The notes beneath the pieces are model-generated. The model made no database searches. It was not told where the DNA came from and worked only from the letters and a program-made list of their open reading frames with translations. From JADKIH01 sp031367345 (GTDB lineage: Bacteria > Bacteroidota > Bacteroidia > AKYH767-A > 2013-40CM-41-45): a DNA stretch of 42,134 nt. The stretch spans positions 1 to 42,134 of the forward strand of contig JANLPR010000036.1 in assembly GCA_031367345.1 (NCBI GenBank), read 5' to 3'. Positions 1 to 6,525 of the stretch are shown here, in pieces; the first letter of the stretch is position 1; each line of letters opens with the position of its first letter. Position numbers and translations under genes: made by a program.

Positions 1-640
1 CTGCCCAATCGTAGTTAGTATACGATCGCCAATATTCATACTCAATATCAAATACATTAAACTTACAGCCAGTAAGAGAATTGTTTTGATAATAGCTGTC
101 AATAATTCTTAAATAACATTTGAGATATTCGGAAACTAAAGCAATGTTCCCGTCAGAGGCAGTATAAGTATTTTGAACAAATGAATAGGCAGAAAAAAAG
201 GTTGATATATTAGGAATATGAGAGGTGGAAAAACTAAAAGGAGCAGTTACTATTAAGGTATTCCAAACATTGATATTAGTAAAAAATCCTGATGATGAAC
301 CTGAAGCAGCAAATTGTTCGATACAATAATCATGTTTCGCTCGATTTGCAAGGCTACAGTAATCATCTCCGTATGTATTATTGGTAAGAGGATTATTGCT
401 GCTCCAATTTCCATTAAATGTTGGATATAACGTATAGAAATCAAGTCTCTTAATATTATTTGCTTTTGCAAATTCCAGTAACTCAGTTTCTCTTTGATTG
501 CTCCCTAATATGGTATGTGTTGGATCATTGGTTAGAATAAATTTATCTACATACAATCCCCTATAAGGAGTAGGATCAGTCTGAGAATAAGATTTTAAAA
601 CCAGGCATATCAGTACTGTCAAAAGTAAAAAGTTTTTCAT
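1..640 (-). CDS. Secreted protein of unknown function, 3' end cut by the window edge
   Basis: A frame stays open from the ATG at 640-638 to base 1 (213 codons, no stop), so the C-terminus lies outside the window. Residues 1-20 form a clean signal peptide: Lys at position 3, a hydrophobic core, and a cut after SYSQ. The mature part starts TDPTPYRGLYVDKF and later has ELLEFAKANNIKRLDFYTLYP and FNVFDIEYEYW. Aromatic-rich beta/alpha alternation of this kind is reminiscent of secreted TIM-barrel hydrolases, but I recognise no family motif. In Bacteroidota such exported proteins often carry a C-terminal T9SS sorting domain; whether this one does cannot be seen. No Shine-Dalgarno precedes the ATG. 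The reading frame and signal peptide are secure; the function is unknown. Confidence 0.75.
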   Translation of the reverse strand, partial: MKNFLLLTVLICLVLKSYSQTDPTPYRGLYVDKFILTNDPTHTILGSNQRETELLEFAKANNIKRLDFYTLYPTFNGNWSSNNPLTNNTYGDDYCSLANRAKHDYCIEQFAASGSSSGFFTNINVWNTLIVTAPFSFSTSHIPNISTFFSAYSFVQNTYTASDGNIALVSEYLKCYLRIIDSYYQNNSLTGCKFNVFDIEYEYWRSYTNYDWA

Positions 641-974
641 GTGTAGAGGTTTTGTTTGGTGTGTGATTATTTTTCCCTGATACTAATTTTCATTTGTTGC
701 CCTGTTTTCGCTTCTGAGTAATAAAGTAATTATACATTCCCATTTTATCATTCGCATTTAAAAAAGCTTCATTTATAGTGTACATTATAGTGCGCACAGA
801 ATAACGTAAAGAGAGCAAAAATAATCTAAATATGCAAAGTGGAATTTGGGAGCAAGACTTGGTACGGAATAACTTCCTTGCGCGAATATTTTTTAAGACT
901 GTTTCGTCACTCCTTGCCGGTTAATGTCAGTCATGTAAACGCCGTCTTTTCTGGAAAGGAAACTGGATAAACAC
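641..974. other. Non-coding gap of about 330 bp
   Basis: I see no convincing gene here. On the minus strand around 896-949 one frame reads DGVYMTDINRQGVTKQS and then stops. This loosely resembles the end of a type IX secretion sorting domain (GVY...T.K pattern), but the frame is not preceded by a matching coding sequence. The gap should also hold the promoter of the exported gene that starts at 640; no perfect TAnnTTTG box was found. Confidence 0.4.
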
Positions 975-1184
975 TTAACAGGAAAGTATTTGATATTCCC
1001 GGTCTATTTCCTTATTGGTTTTTAATTTGATGATCTTCCCAAAACTTTCCACGCCGGATTTTTCCTCTCTTAACTTTTCACACTTCAGAACTTCCTGATC
1101 CTCAGTGATAAAACTTGTGTTATACCGTATCGGTATAACCGCTACAAAAGTTAGGATGAGGATAGTAAAAATTACTTTTTTCAT
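975..1184 (-). CDS. Small exported or membrane-anchored protein, 69 aa, unknown
   Basis: The ATG at 1184 opens a 69-residue frame. Residues 1-20 (MKKVIFTILILTFVAVIPIR) are a basic start followed by a hydrophobic stretch, so the product is exported or held in the inner membrane by its N-terminus. The remainder is charged (many Lys and Glu) and ends ILSC. There is no lipobox cysteine after the hydrophobic stretch. A plausible Bacteroidota promoter lies 32-62 bp upstream. Nothing in it points to a function. It stands alone, separated by about 140 bp from the next gene on the same strand. Confidence 0.5.
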   Translation of the reverse strand: MKKVIFTILILTFVAVIPIRYNTSFITEDQEVLKCEKLREEKSGVESFGKIIKLKTNKEIDREYQILSC

Positions 1185-1215
1185 AATGTTGTGTTTTAGT
1201 ATTTACTTCAACTAA

Positions 1216-1246
1216 CCAACTTATGTGCCAAGCCTAGTTCCACAAT
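1216..1246 (-). promoter_or_regulatory. Candidate promoter for the 69-aa small protein
   Basis: On the minus strand a TTG (1245-1243) is followed after 19 bp by TAAGTTGG (1223-1216), one base off the Bacteroidota -7 consensus TAnnTTTG. The spacing fits the usual -33/-7 arrangement, and a transcript would start about 25 nt before the ATG at 1184. Confidence 0.35.
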
Positions 1247-1321
1247 TTTTTTGTTCCATTTAAAACGGAAAACTTCAAAATCTCGCAAAAACTGAAATGG
1301 TATTACTTCTAATAGAATAAA

Positions 1322-1687
1322 CTAGTAGTTGATTTGACCGAAGAGCAAAAGGAATAAAAGCAATTCGCCAACAAAAAGTGGAAGGAGCATATTTTTCCCT
1401 TCAATATGAAAAATCAAAGTACAGAGAATGCTTTCCATAGTTAATGCTAAAGCAAACATTAGAAAAGGTATGATGTAAATATTTACAGATGAAAATATAT
1501 ATCCCCCTAAACTAGCAATAGCATAGAATGTAAAAGTTCCTACAGTCCAAATTGCTATGGCTTTAAGAAAGCTATCGGCCGCCATATATCGAATAAGAAA
1601 AAATTTGATAAGTAGTGCTATCACTACAAAGTACCAATAGTCTACCGACAATTGAAGAAAGAGAATGGTAAAAAAGCCGTTAGACAT
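1322..1687 (-). CDS. Hypothetical four-helix integral membrane protein, 121 aa
   Basis: The 121-residue product is almost entirely hydrophobic, with four probable transmembrane helices near residues 5-30, 40-65, 70-90 and 98-118, and short polar links (RYMAADS, FHIEGKN). It begins MSNGFFTILF and ends LLLFGQINY. It has no charged catalytic motif or known family signature that I recognise. It lies 37 bp downstream of the flavin-reductase-like gene on the same strand, so the two may share a transcript. Function unknown; that it is a real gene is supported by its ATG start and consistent membrane topology. Confidence 0.6.
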   Translation of the reverse strand: MSNGFFTILFLQLSVDYWYFVVIALLIKFFLIRYMAADSFLKAIAIWTVGTFTFYAIASLGGYIFSSVNIYIIPFLMFALALTMESILCTLIFHIEGKNMLLPLFVGELLLFLLLFGQINY

Positions 1688-1724
1688 AATTCAAACCTAC
1701 TATTTTTTTCTTTGAGAACAACTA

Positions 1725-2618
1725 TCAATCTGCACTTAGTAACACCTTCCATGCTTCTTCTACGTGGCCTTTTTCTAAAAGTGATTTTGCTAATTCGTGT
1801 AATTTAGTTTTATAAATTTCAGGATGATGAGCAAAACGTGTCTTTAATTCTTTCATGAAGTCACGTCTGCCAAATTCATCAATCTCTTCTCCGCTTGGTA
1901 GTTTTTCACAATTACCCAACTGCCCTAGATTGTTTCCCGTTAATGTGTTACTCAACCGGATACTAACAGGTAGATTATCGACTCCAATGCCTAGCGTACT
2001 CAAAGGTTTGTTGACTTCAAAAAGTGATGTGCCGGAAGCTCTACAATATAAGTTACCACCCATTCTAGCAACAAGGTCGATTTTGTTGGCATCAATCTTT
2101 TGTTCTTGGTCTAGTATATCTTCACTAATGTGCATTAAAAGTATTTCGCAAACGATAAGATTTGCGGCTCCGCCTAAGTTGCCCATTTCTTTTACTTCAA
2201 GAACTTTGCATTCCATCTGCACCGGCGATTCTTTTACTCGAAAAGGTCTGACAAGAGTTGATGGAATAGGAGTGAAGCCCGATTTTACAAACTCAGAAAC
2301 ACCTTTTGGATATTCTGTGCTGGCCAATGAGGTTTGTTGCACCATTGCGTAGTTCACAACATTGATAACTACTTCTTTGGTTTCATAAATATTTTCTAAT
2401 GTATGTTTAATCGTATTGTCTCTCACTCGTCTTGCCGGTGAAAAAACTAGGATAGGAGGTTTACTTCCAAAAGCGTTGAAAAAACTGAAAGGCGATAAAT
2501 TCATATTACCTTCTCCGTCAATCGTACTTGCAAAAGCTATTGGCCTTGGTGCTATTGAAGCCAACATATAACTGTGAAAAAGTCCTGTCTTTATTTCCTT
2601 TGGGTCGATTGTAAGCAT
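1725..2618 (-). CDS. Flavin reductase-like FMN-binding split-barrel protein
   Basis: A 297-residue protein of the flavin reductase-like (DIM6/NtaB-type) family, which bind FMN and either reduce flavin for a partner oxygenase or act as flavoproteins of unknown substrate. The family pattern is visible in the first 165 residues: ASIAPRPIAFAST, then NLSPFSFFNAFGSKPPILVFSP, KEVVINVV and ESPVQMECKV. The C-terminal 100 residues form a helical extension. The frame can be opened two codons earlier at a TTG (2624), but the ATG at 2618 is the natural start. A perfect -7 box, TAAATTTG, occupies 2629-2622, only 3 nt before that ATG; if used, the mRNA would be nearly leaderless. It sits downstream of the sigma/anti-sigma pair and could belong to their regulon, which is inference. 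Confidence 0.85.
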   Translation of the reverse strand: MLTIDPKEIKTGLFHSYMLASIAPRPIAFASTIDGEGNMNLSPFSFFNAFGSKPPILVFSPARRVRDNTIKHTLENIYETKEVVINVVNYAMVQQTSLASTEYPKGVSEFVKSGFTPIPSTLVRPFRVKESPVQMECKVLEVKEMGNLGGAANLIVCEILLMHISEDILDQEQKIDANKIDLVARMGGNLYCRASGTSLFEVNKPLSTLGIGVDNLPVSIRLSNTLTGNNLGQLGNCEKLPSGEEIDEFGRRDFMKELKTRFAHHPEIYKTKLHELAKSLLEKGHVEEAWKVLLSAD

Positions 2619-2706
2619 GGGCAAATTTATAAAAAAGTGCTTACTGAAAATTAATTTTTATTCAATATCTATAAAATAAATATAGTCTATACAATTAATT
2701 AAATCT

Positions 2707-3039
2707 TCAATGAGAAGATTTGATAAGGTAAAGGCTGAAGAAGATCAGGATTCCAATAATAAAGAGAAGTACTAAAACGGTATTAATGTCGATCAACTGA
2801 AAAAATTTGTATTTCGAGCTGAATTTTTTGCGACCTTTTTTTCTAAGTAATCGAAGCGTGTCAACGGTTTTAATCGCATTGTCGGTACTCACAATTCCGT
2901 TGAGCGCATCGTCACAAAAACTGCATTCAAGCAAATGCCTTTCTAAACGGTTCATCTCAGAAGAAGTGAGTCGTTGCTCGTAATAAGCTAAGAACTCTTC
3001 TCTACTCAAATGATTATCTATTTTTGTTTGATCTAACAC
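2707..3039 (-). CDS. Anti-sigma factor with zinc-finger (ZAS) domain and one transmembrane helix
   Basis: A 110-residue partner of the ECF sigma factor encoded immediately upstream. Residues 10-50 form a ZAS-like anti-sigma domain with the HxxxCxxC signature (His35, Cys39, Cys42). A single transmembrane helix spans about 86-106 and leaves only about four residues (KSSH) on the far side. So there is no extracytoplasmic sensor domain; a signal would have to come through another protein, the membrane itself or the zinc/thiol site. The start is GTG at 3039, one base after the sigma-factor stop, a layout typical of translational coupling and matched expression. Role from family and context; the signal sensed is unknown. 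Confidence 0.8.
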   Translation of the reverse strand: MLDQTKIDNHLSREEFLAYYEQRLTSSEMNRLERHLLECSFCDDALNGIVSTDNAIKTVDTLRLLRKKGRKKFSSKYKFFQLIDINTVLVLLFIIGILIFFSLYLIKSSH

Positions 3040-3040
3040 T

Positions 3041-3592
3041 TTATTTTTTATTGAGTAATATTAATTTCAAATTTCTTTTACCATTTTGAATATAACTCTT
3101 TACTTGGTTCAAATCGTATCCGGTTTTGTCGGTAATTTCCTTGTACGACATTTCTCTAAGATAAAACATCTCTACACATAGACGCTGTTCTTCATTTAAC
3201 TTCGCTATGGCTCCGGAAAGATTCGGTAAAAAAATATTGATCTCCGGAGTTTCTTCTGTTTCTTCTACATAATTTTCATGTGTAATTGGAATGGTGTTTT
3301 TCTTTTTTGCCAGCTGCCTCAAACAATAATTTTTAGTAACAACATGCAACCAAGAAGGGAAATTTTTGATCTCGTACTTCATTAAATCTTTTGTAAGATT
3401 TTCAAAAATTTGAAGCACAGCATCTTTACATTCGTCTTCGTCTTTCAAATAATTAAAACTCACACCAAATACTAAGTGGCTATATCGATCAAACAAAATA
3501 GCGATCATAGTGCTTTCGTGTGACTTACGGTAAGCCGCAATAATTTCATTGTCATTTAGTAAAGAAGGATTTTTTGACCTTAAAAATCTCAA
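3041..3592 (-). CDS. ECF-type RNA polymerase sigma factor (sigma-70 family)
   Basis: A 183-residue two-domain sigma factor. Region 2 covers about residues 33-70 (FDRYSHLVFGVSFNYLKDEDECKD is its core in two parts) with the WLHVVTKNYCLRQL segment after it. Region 4 covers about 132-176 (LNEEQRLCVEMFYLREMSY and the helix-turn-helix IQNGKRNLK). The stop is one base before the anti-sigma gene. The start must be non-ATG: an in-frame stop lies six codons upstream of the TTG at 3592 and there is no ATG or GTG between, so TTG (or the neighbouring ATT/CTG) initiates, which predicts weak translation. It differs from FecI-type regulators, since no FecR or TonB receptor is nearby. Confidence 0.88.
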   Translation of the reverse strand: MRFLRSKNPSLLNDNEIIAAYRKSHESTMIAILFDRYSHLVFGVSFNYLKDEDECKDAVLQIFENLTKDLMKYEIKNFPSWLHVVTKNYCLRQLAKKKNTIPITHENYVEETEETPEINIFLPNLSGAIAKLNEEQRLCVEMFYLREMSYKEITDKTGYDLNQVKSYIQNGKRNLKLILLNKK

Positions 3593-3685
3593 AATCAGTT
3601 GTGTTTATTTAAAAGATTGTGCTTTACAATTTTGTTACTTAAAATAAGAGAGCTGCAATTTCTTTTATTTCCATAAAGATAACTC

Positions 3686-3717
3686 TTGCGAATTAAATTA
3701 AAAAAAATGTATCTTCG
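3686..3717 (+). promoter_or_regulatory. Promoter of tRNA-Leu (and probably tig)
   Basis: TTG at 3686-3688 is followed after 21 bp by TATCTTCG (3710-3717), one base from TAnnTTTG. It lies about 45 bp before the tRNA. No other promoter-like site fits between the tRNA and tig, so tig probably depends on it too. Confidence 0.5.
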
Positions 3718-3761
3718 CATCCCGTTTTGAAAGAGACGTTCTTTAAAATAAATTGTTATTT

Positions 3762-3841
3762 GCGGGCGTGGCGAAACTGGCAGACGCACCAGACTTAGGA
3801 TCTGGCGGGCAACCGTGTGGGTTCGACTCCCTCCGCCCGCA
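3762..3841 (+). tRNA. tRNA-Leu (anticodon TAG)
   Basis: The 7-bp acceptor stem is perfect (3762-3768 with 3834-3840). The anticodon stem CCAGA/TCTGG encloses a 7-nt loop with TAG at 3796-3798, which reads CUA and other CUN codons. A long variable arm (CGG-GCAA-CCG) marks the class II fold of leucine tRNAs. The T loop is TTCGACT; the T stem appears to contain one U-U mismatch (3818/3832). CCA is not encoded. A hairpin follows 15 bp downstream and trigger factor starts 57 bp downstream. Confidence 0.97.
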
Positions 3842-3856
3842 CTAACTTTCTTAATC

Positions 3857-3879
3857 AAATCCCGAAATTCTCGGGATTT
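3857..3879 (+). terminator. Hairpin after tRNA-Leu, likely partial terminator
   Basis: A perfect 9-bp stem (AAATCCCGA with TCGGGATTT) around a 5-nt loop, followed by T-rich TTTTGTGTTT. It sits between the tRNA and the tig start codon. The tail is short, so it may act as a processing boundary or leaky attenuator rather than a full stop. Confidence 0.55.
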
Positions 3880-3898
3880 TGTGTTTAAACCAATTATC

Positions 3899-5272
3899 AT
3901 GATCATTTCAAAAGCACAGATCGACGATTTAAACGCGATCATTTCCATCGAACTTCAGCCGGATGACTATCAAGGTCGTGTAAACACTGTTTTACGCAAC
4001 TATGTTAAAACTGCGAAAATACCCGGCTTCCGACCTGGGCATGTTCCTATTGGTATGGTAAAAAAAATGTACGGTAAAGGAGTTTTAGTTGAGGAATTGA
4101 ATCGCATCCTTAGCGAAGAATTAGGAAAATATATTTTTGAAAATAAAATTCAGGTATTGGGTTCTCCACTTCCCAAACCAAATGCGGTAGGACAATCTTT
4201 TGAAGAGGGGAAAGATTTTAAATTTGAATACGAAGTAGGTATTGCTCCAGATTTCACTGTTAAAAATCCAACTTCAAAAGTGCCTTATTACTTGGTGAAA
4301 ATTGAAGATAAAATGGTCGAAGATGATATCGCAGATATTCGTCGTCGCTATGGCAAATTTTCAAATCCGGAAGTTTCTGATGAATCAACGATCTTCTATG
4401 GTGAATTCAATGAATTGGATGAAAATGGAGTAATTAAAGAAGGGGGTAATAAAACAACTACAACATTGTCGTTAGAAATGATTAGCGATGAGAAAAAACG
4501 TGCACAGTTTGTTGGTTTGAAAAAAGAAGACACTGTTGATTTTTCTCCCATCAGTACTTTGCCGGTTGAAAGTGAAGTAACTGCCATGTTAAAGGTTGAT
4601 AAATCGAATCCGGCACTGAATTCAGTTTATCGTTTCACTGTTATGACAGTAAATAAAATCGAAAAAGCAGAATTAAATCAGGAGTTGTTCGACAAGCTTT
4701 TTGGTGAAAATATAGTTCATTCTGAAGATGAATTTCGTGCGAAGATCAGAGAAGGAATTGCGTCTTATTTTGAGAAAGAGAGCGATAAGAAACTTCAGAA
4801 AGATCTTAAAAATTATTTCCTCGAAGCAAATTCATTTTCTTTACCGGATAGTTTCTTAAAACGCATGTTAAAATCAAATCAGGAAAAACCAATGGACGAA
4901 CATACGTTCGATCATGAATACATGCACTTGGCTGAAGACTTACGTTGGAATTTAATTCAAACTAAAATTGCTGAAACTAATTCAATCGCTGTTGAGAATG
5001 AAGAAATAAAATCGGTTGCAGAACAAATGGTTCGACAACAGTTTGCTCAATATGGTGTTCCTGCTCCTGAAGCAGAAAAGTTGAATGAACTAGCCAACAA
5101 TTATTTGGGCGAATCGAATAATGCTGAAAGAGTAGATCGTATTATCCGCGACAACAAAGTATTCGATATTCTAAAAAAGGAAGTAAAATTGGATATGATC
5201 GAATTGCCTTACTTAGAATTTGCGGAAAAGTTGAATGAGAAAACTGTACACGAATTAGAACATCATCACTAA
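3899..5272 (+). CDS. tig: Trigger factor (ribosome-associated chaperone)
   Basis: A 457-residue protein that binds the ribosome next to L23 at the exit tunnel and shields nascent chains. The ribosome-docking loop is clear at residues 43-50 (GFRPGHVP). The middle part, where the peptidyl-prolyl isomerase domain sits in E. coli, is divergent, as is common in Bacteroidota, and the C-terminal half is the long helical chaperone body. The frame remains open back into the tRNA, but translation cannot start there; ATG at 3899 (MIISKAQIDD) gives the right N-terminus. The protein ends in EHHH, a natural His-rich tail. Neighbours clpP and clpX make the conserved tig-clpP-clpX order. A strong terminator follows at 5324. 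Confidence 0.95.
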   Translation: MIISKAQIDDLNAIISIELQPDDYQGRVNTVLRNYVKTAKIPGFRPGHVPIGMVKKMYGKGVLVEELNRILSEELGKYIFENKIQVLGSPLPKPNAVGQSFEEGKDFKFEYEVGIAPDFTVKNPTSKVPYYLVKIEDKMVEDDIADIRRRYGKFSNPEVSDESTIFYGEFNELDENGVIKEGGNKTTTTLSLEMISDEKKRAQFVGLKKEDTVDFSPISTLPVESEVTAMLKVDKSNPALNSVYRFTVMTVNKIEKAELNQELFDKLFGENIVHSEDEFRAKIREGIASYFEKESDKKLQKDLKNYFLEANSFSLPDSFLKRMLKSNQEKPMDEHTFDHEYMHLAEDLRWNLIQTKIAETNSIAVENEEIKSVAEQMVRQQFAQYGVPAPEAEKLNELANNYLGESNNAERVDRIIRDNKVFDILKKEVKLDMIELPYLEFAEKLNEKTVHELEHHH

Positions 5273-5323
5273 GATATGCTTAGGCATTGACCAAGATTGC
5301 ATACCTCAATTCGAATTGTTATT

Positions 5324-5359
5324 ATTCCGGATCTTATAAATAGGATCCGGAATTTTTTT
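5324..5359 (+). terminator. Rho-independent terminator of tig
   Basis: A 10-bp stem ATTCCGGATC / GATCCGGAAT with a 10-nt loop, followed by a T-run (about seven T). It separates tig from clpP, so clpP needs its own promoter. Confidence 0.9.
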
Positions 5360-5670
5360 GTCCCGATGAATGATTCTTTTTTTGTTTTGGTGTTAAATCT
5401 ATACGCTGTTATTTCTTTTTTTTTGATTAAAAAAAGTGACAAATAGTCGATGTCAATTGCCTCTAATTGAGTTGATGGAATCTGGGTTCGGGGAATGAAG
5501 AATGAAAGAGAGTTTTAACAAAACATGAGTGTTAAAAGAGCATAAAATGATTGTTGAAAACTATTTATGCGAGCGTAGCTGAATCTAAAAAGGGTATTTA
5601 ATTTTGGTCTACTGAAATATTGGACCGGCAAGCGCGTCTTTATATCAGAATAAACCCAAAAAAAATAATT
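5360..5670 (+). promoter_or_regulatory. clpP upstream region: 8-bp inverted repeat and a perfect -7 box
   Basis: This 311-bp stretch has no gene. It contains an inverted repeat TTTTAACA (5513-5520) / TGTTAAAA (5530-5537) with a 9-nt spacer, a candidate repressor or activator site. A perfect Bacteroidota -7 box, TAATTTTG, is at 5599-5606, and no good -33 TTTG is seen at the usual distance. A transcript from it would have a leader of about 60 nt before the clpP ATG. The arrangement is compatible with stress control of clpP, which is inference. Confidence 0.5.
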
Positions 5671-6351
5671 ATGAATTACGGAGATGAGTTTCGCAAGTAC
5701 GCTGTGATGCACAAAGGAATTAGCAGCCTTTCGGTTGATAGTTTCGTTTCTGCAGTTAGAGCAGATTACATTTCACCAACAATTATTGAAGAAAGACAAC
5801 TGAACATTGCTACAATGGACGTGTTCTCGCGTTTAATGATGGATCGCATCATTTTCTTAGGAGTCGGTATTAATGATTATGTGTCGAATATTATTCAGGC
5901 ACAACTTCTTTTTCTTGAGTCGGTCGATTCAAAAAAAGATATTCAAATTTACATGAACAGCCCAGGAGGTTCGGTTTATGCCGGATTAGGTATCTATGAT
6001 ACGATGCAGTTTATTCAACCCAACATTGCTACAATTTGTACTGGAATGGCGGCTTCAATGGCGGCAGTTTTAATGTGTGCTGGGGCAAAAGGTCGTAGAG
6101 CAGCATTGAAGCATGCGCGTATTATGATTCACCAGCCAATGGGTGGAGCAGAAGGTCAGGCTTCAGATATTGAGATCACCGCTCGTGAAATTCAAAAGTT
6201 GAAAAAAGAACTATACGATATCATTGCTACTCATAGCGGACAGGAATACGAAAAAGTGTGGAAAGACTCAGATCGTGATTACTGGATGACAGCAGATGAG
6301 GCGAAAGAATATGGAATGATCGATGAAGTTTTAACGCGTAAGAAAGCATAA
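5671..6351 (+). CDS. clpP: ATP-dependent Clp protease proteolytic subunit
   Basis: A 226-residue serine peptidase that forms the double-heptamer chamber of the Clp protease and degrades substrates fed by ClpX. The catalytic triad is visible: Ser129 in GMAASMA, His154 in MIHQPMGG and Asp199 in WKDSDRD. The oxyanion-loop region SPGGSVYAG is at 97-105. The frame can be opened at TTG 5620, but that start would lie almost on the transcription start predicted from the -7 box at 5599-5606; the ATG at 5671 (MNYGDEF) is preferred. The N-terminal 30 residues or so before ISPTIIEER are somewhat longer than the E. coli mature protein and may be processed. clpX follows but is separated by a long stem-loop and its own promoter. 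Confidence 0.95.
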   Translation: MNYGDEFRKYAVMHKGISSLSVDSFVSAVRADYISPTIIEERQLNIATMDVFSRLMMDRIIFLGVGINDYVSNIIQAQLLFLESVDSKKDIQIYMNSPGGSVYAGLGIYDTMQFIQPNIATICTGMAASMAAVLMCAGAKGRRAALKHARIMIHQPMGGAEGQASDIEITAREIQKLKKELYDIIATHSGQEYEKVWKDSDRDYWMTADEAKEYGMIDEVLTRKKA

Positions 6352-6371
6352 TACTTTCCAATAAATTACAT

Positions 6372-6448
6372 AAAAGCGAATAAGCTGAAATAATTGGTTT
6401 GATTTTTTAATAAATTCAGACAAATTATTTTTAAGCTTGTTCGCTTTT
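6372..6448 (+). terminator. Long clpP-clpX stem-loop (terminator or attenuator)
   Basis: Left arm 6372-6386 (AAAAGCGAATAAGCT) pairs with 6434-6448 over 15 bp, with a single T-G wobble. Inside it, AAATAATT (6388-6395) pairs perfectly with AATTATTT (6423-6430). Together they give about 23 pairs around a 27-nt loop. The right arm runs into T-rich sequence (TTTTGTTATTTTTG), as in an intrinsic terminator, and that T-rich part is also the clpX -7 box. Confidence 0.6.
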
Positions 6449-6450
6449 GT

Positions 6451-6458
6451 TATTTTTG
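6451..6458 (+). promoter_or_regulatory. clpX -7 promoter box
   Basis: TATTTTTG matches TAnnTTTG exactly and lies 67 bp before the clpX ATG. No clear -33 box is present; the position where it should be falls inside the preceding stem-loop. The leader also has a small hairpin GCGGA-GAAT-TCCGC (6502-6515) that covers the only GGAG-like sequence near the start. Confidence 0.45.
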
Positions 6459-6525
6459 CCTCTATACAAACTATTTTACTTAGCTTGCGTTTAATTTTCC
6501 TGCGGAGAATTCCGCCTATATAAGC

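Noticed and set aside
1855..2352. 165-codon plus-strand ORF
   Set aside because: It is antisense to the flavin-reductase gene, which has clear family motifs; the antisense translation has no recognisable features.
3815..3898. N-terminal extension of trigger factor beginning inside tRNA-Leu
   Set aside because: The frame is open by chance; the tRNA is intact, and the conserved N-terminus starts at the ATG at 3899.
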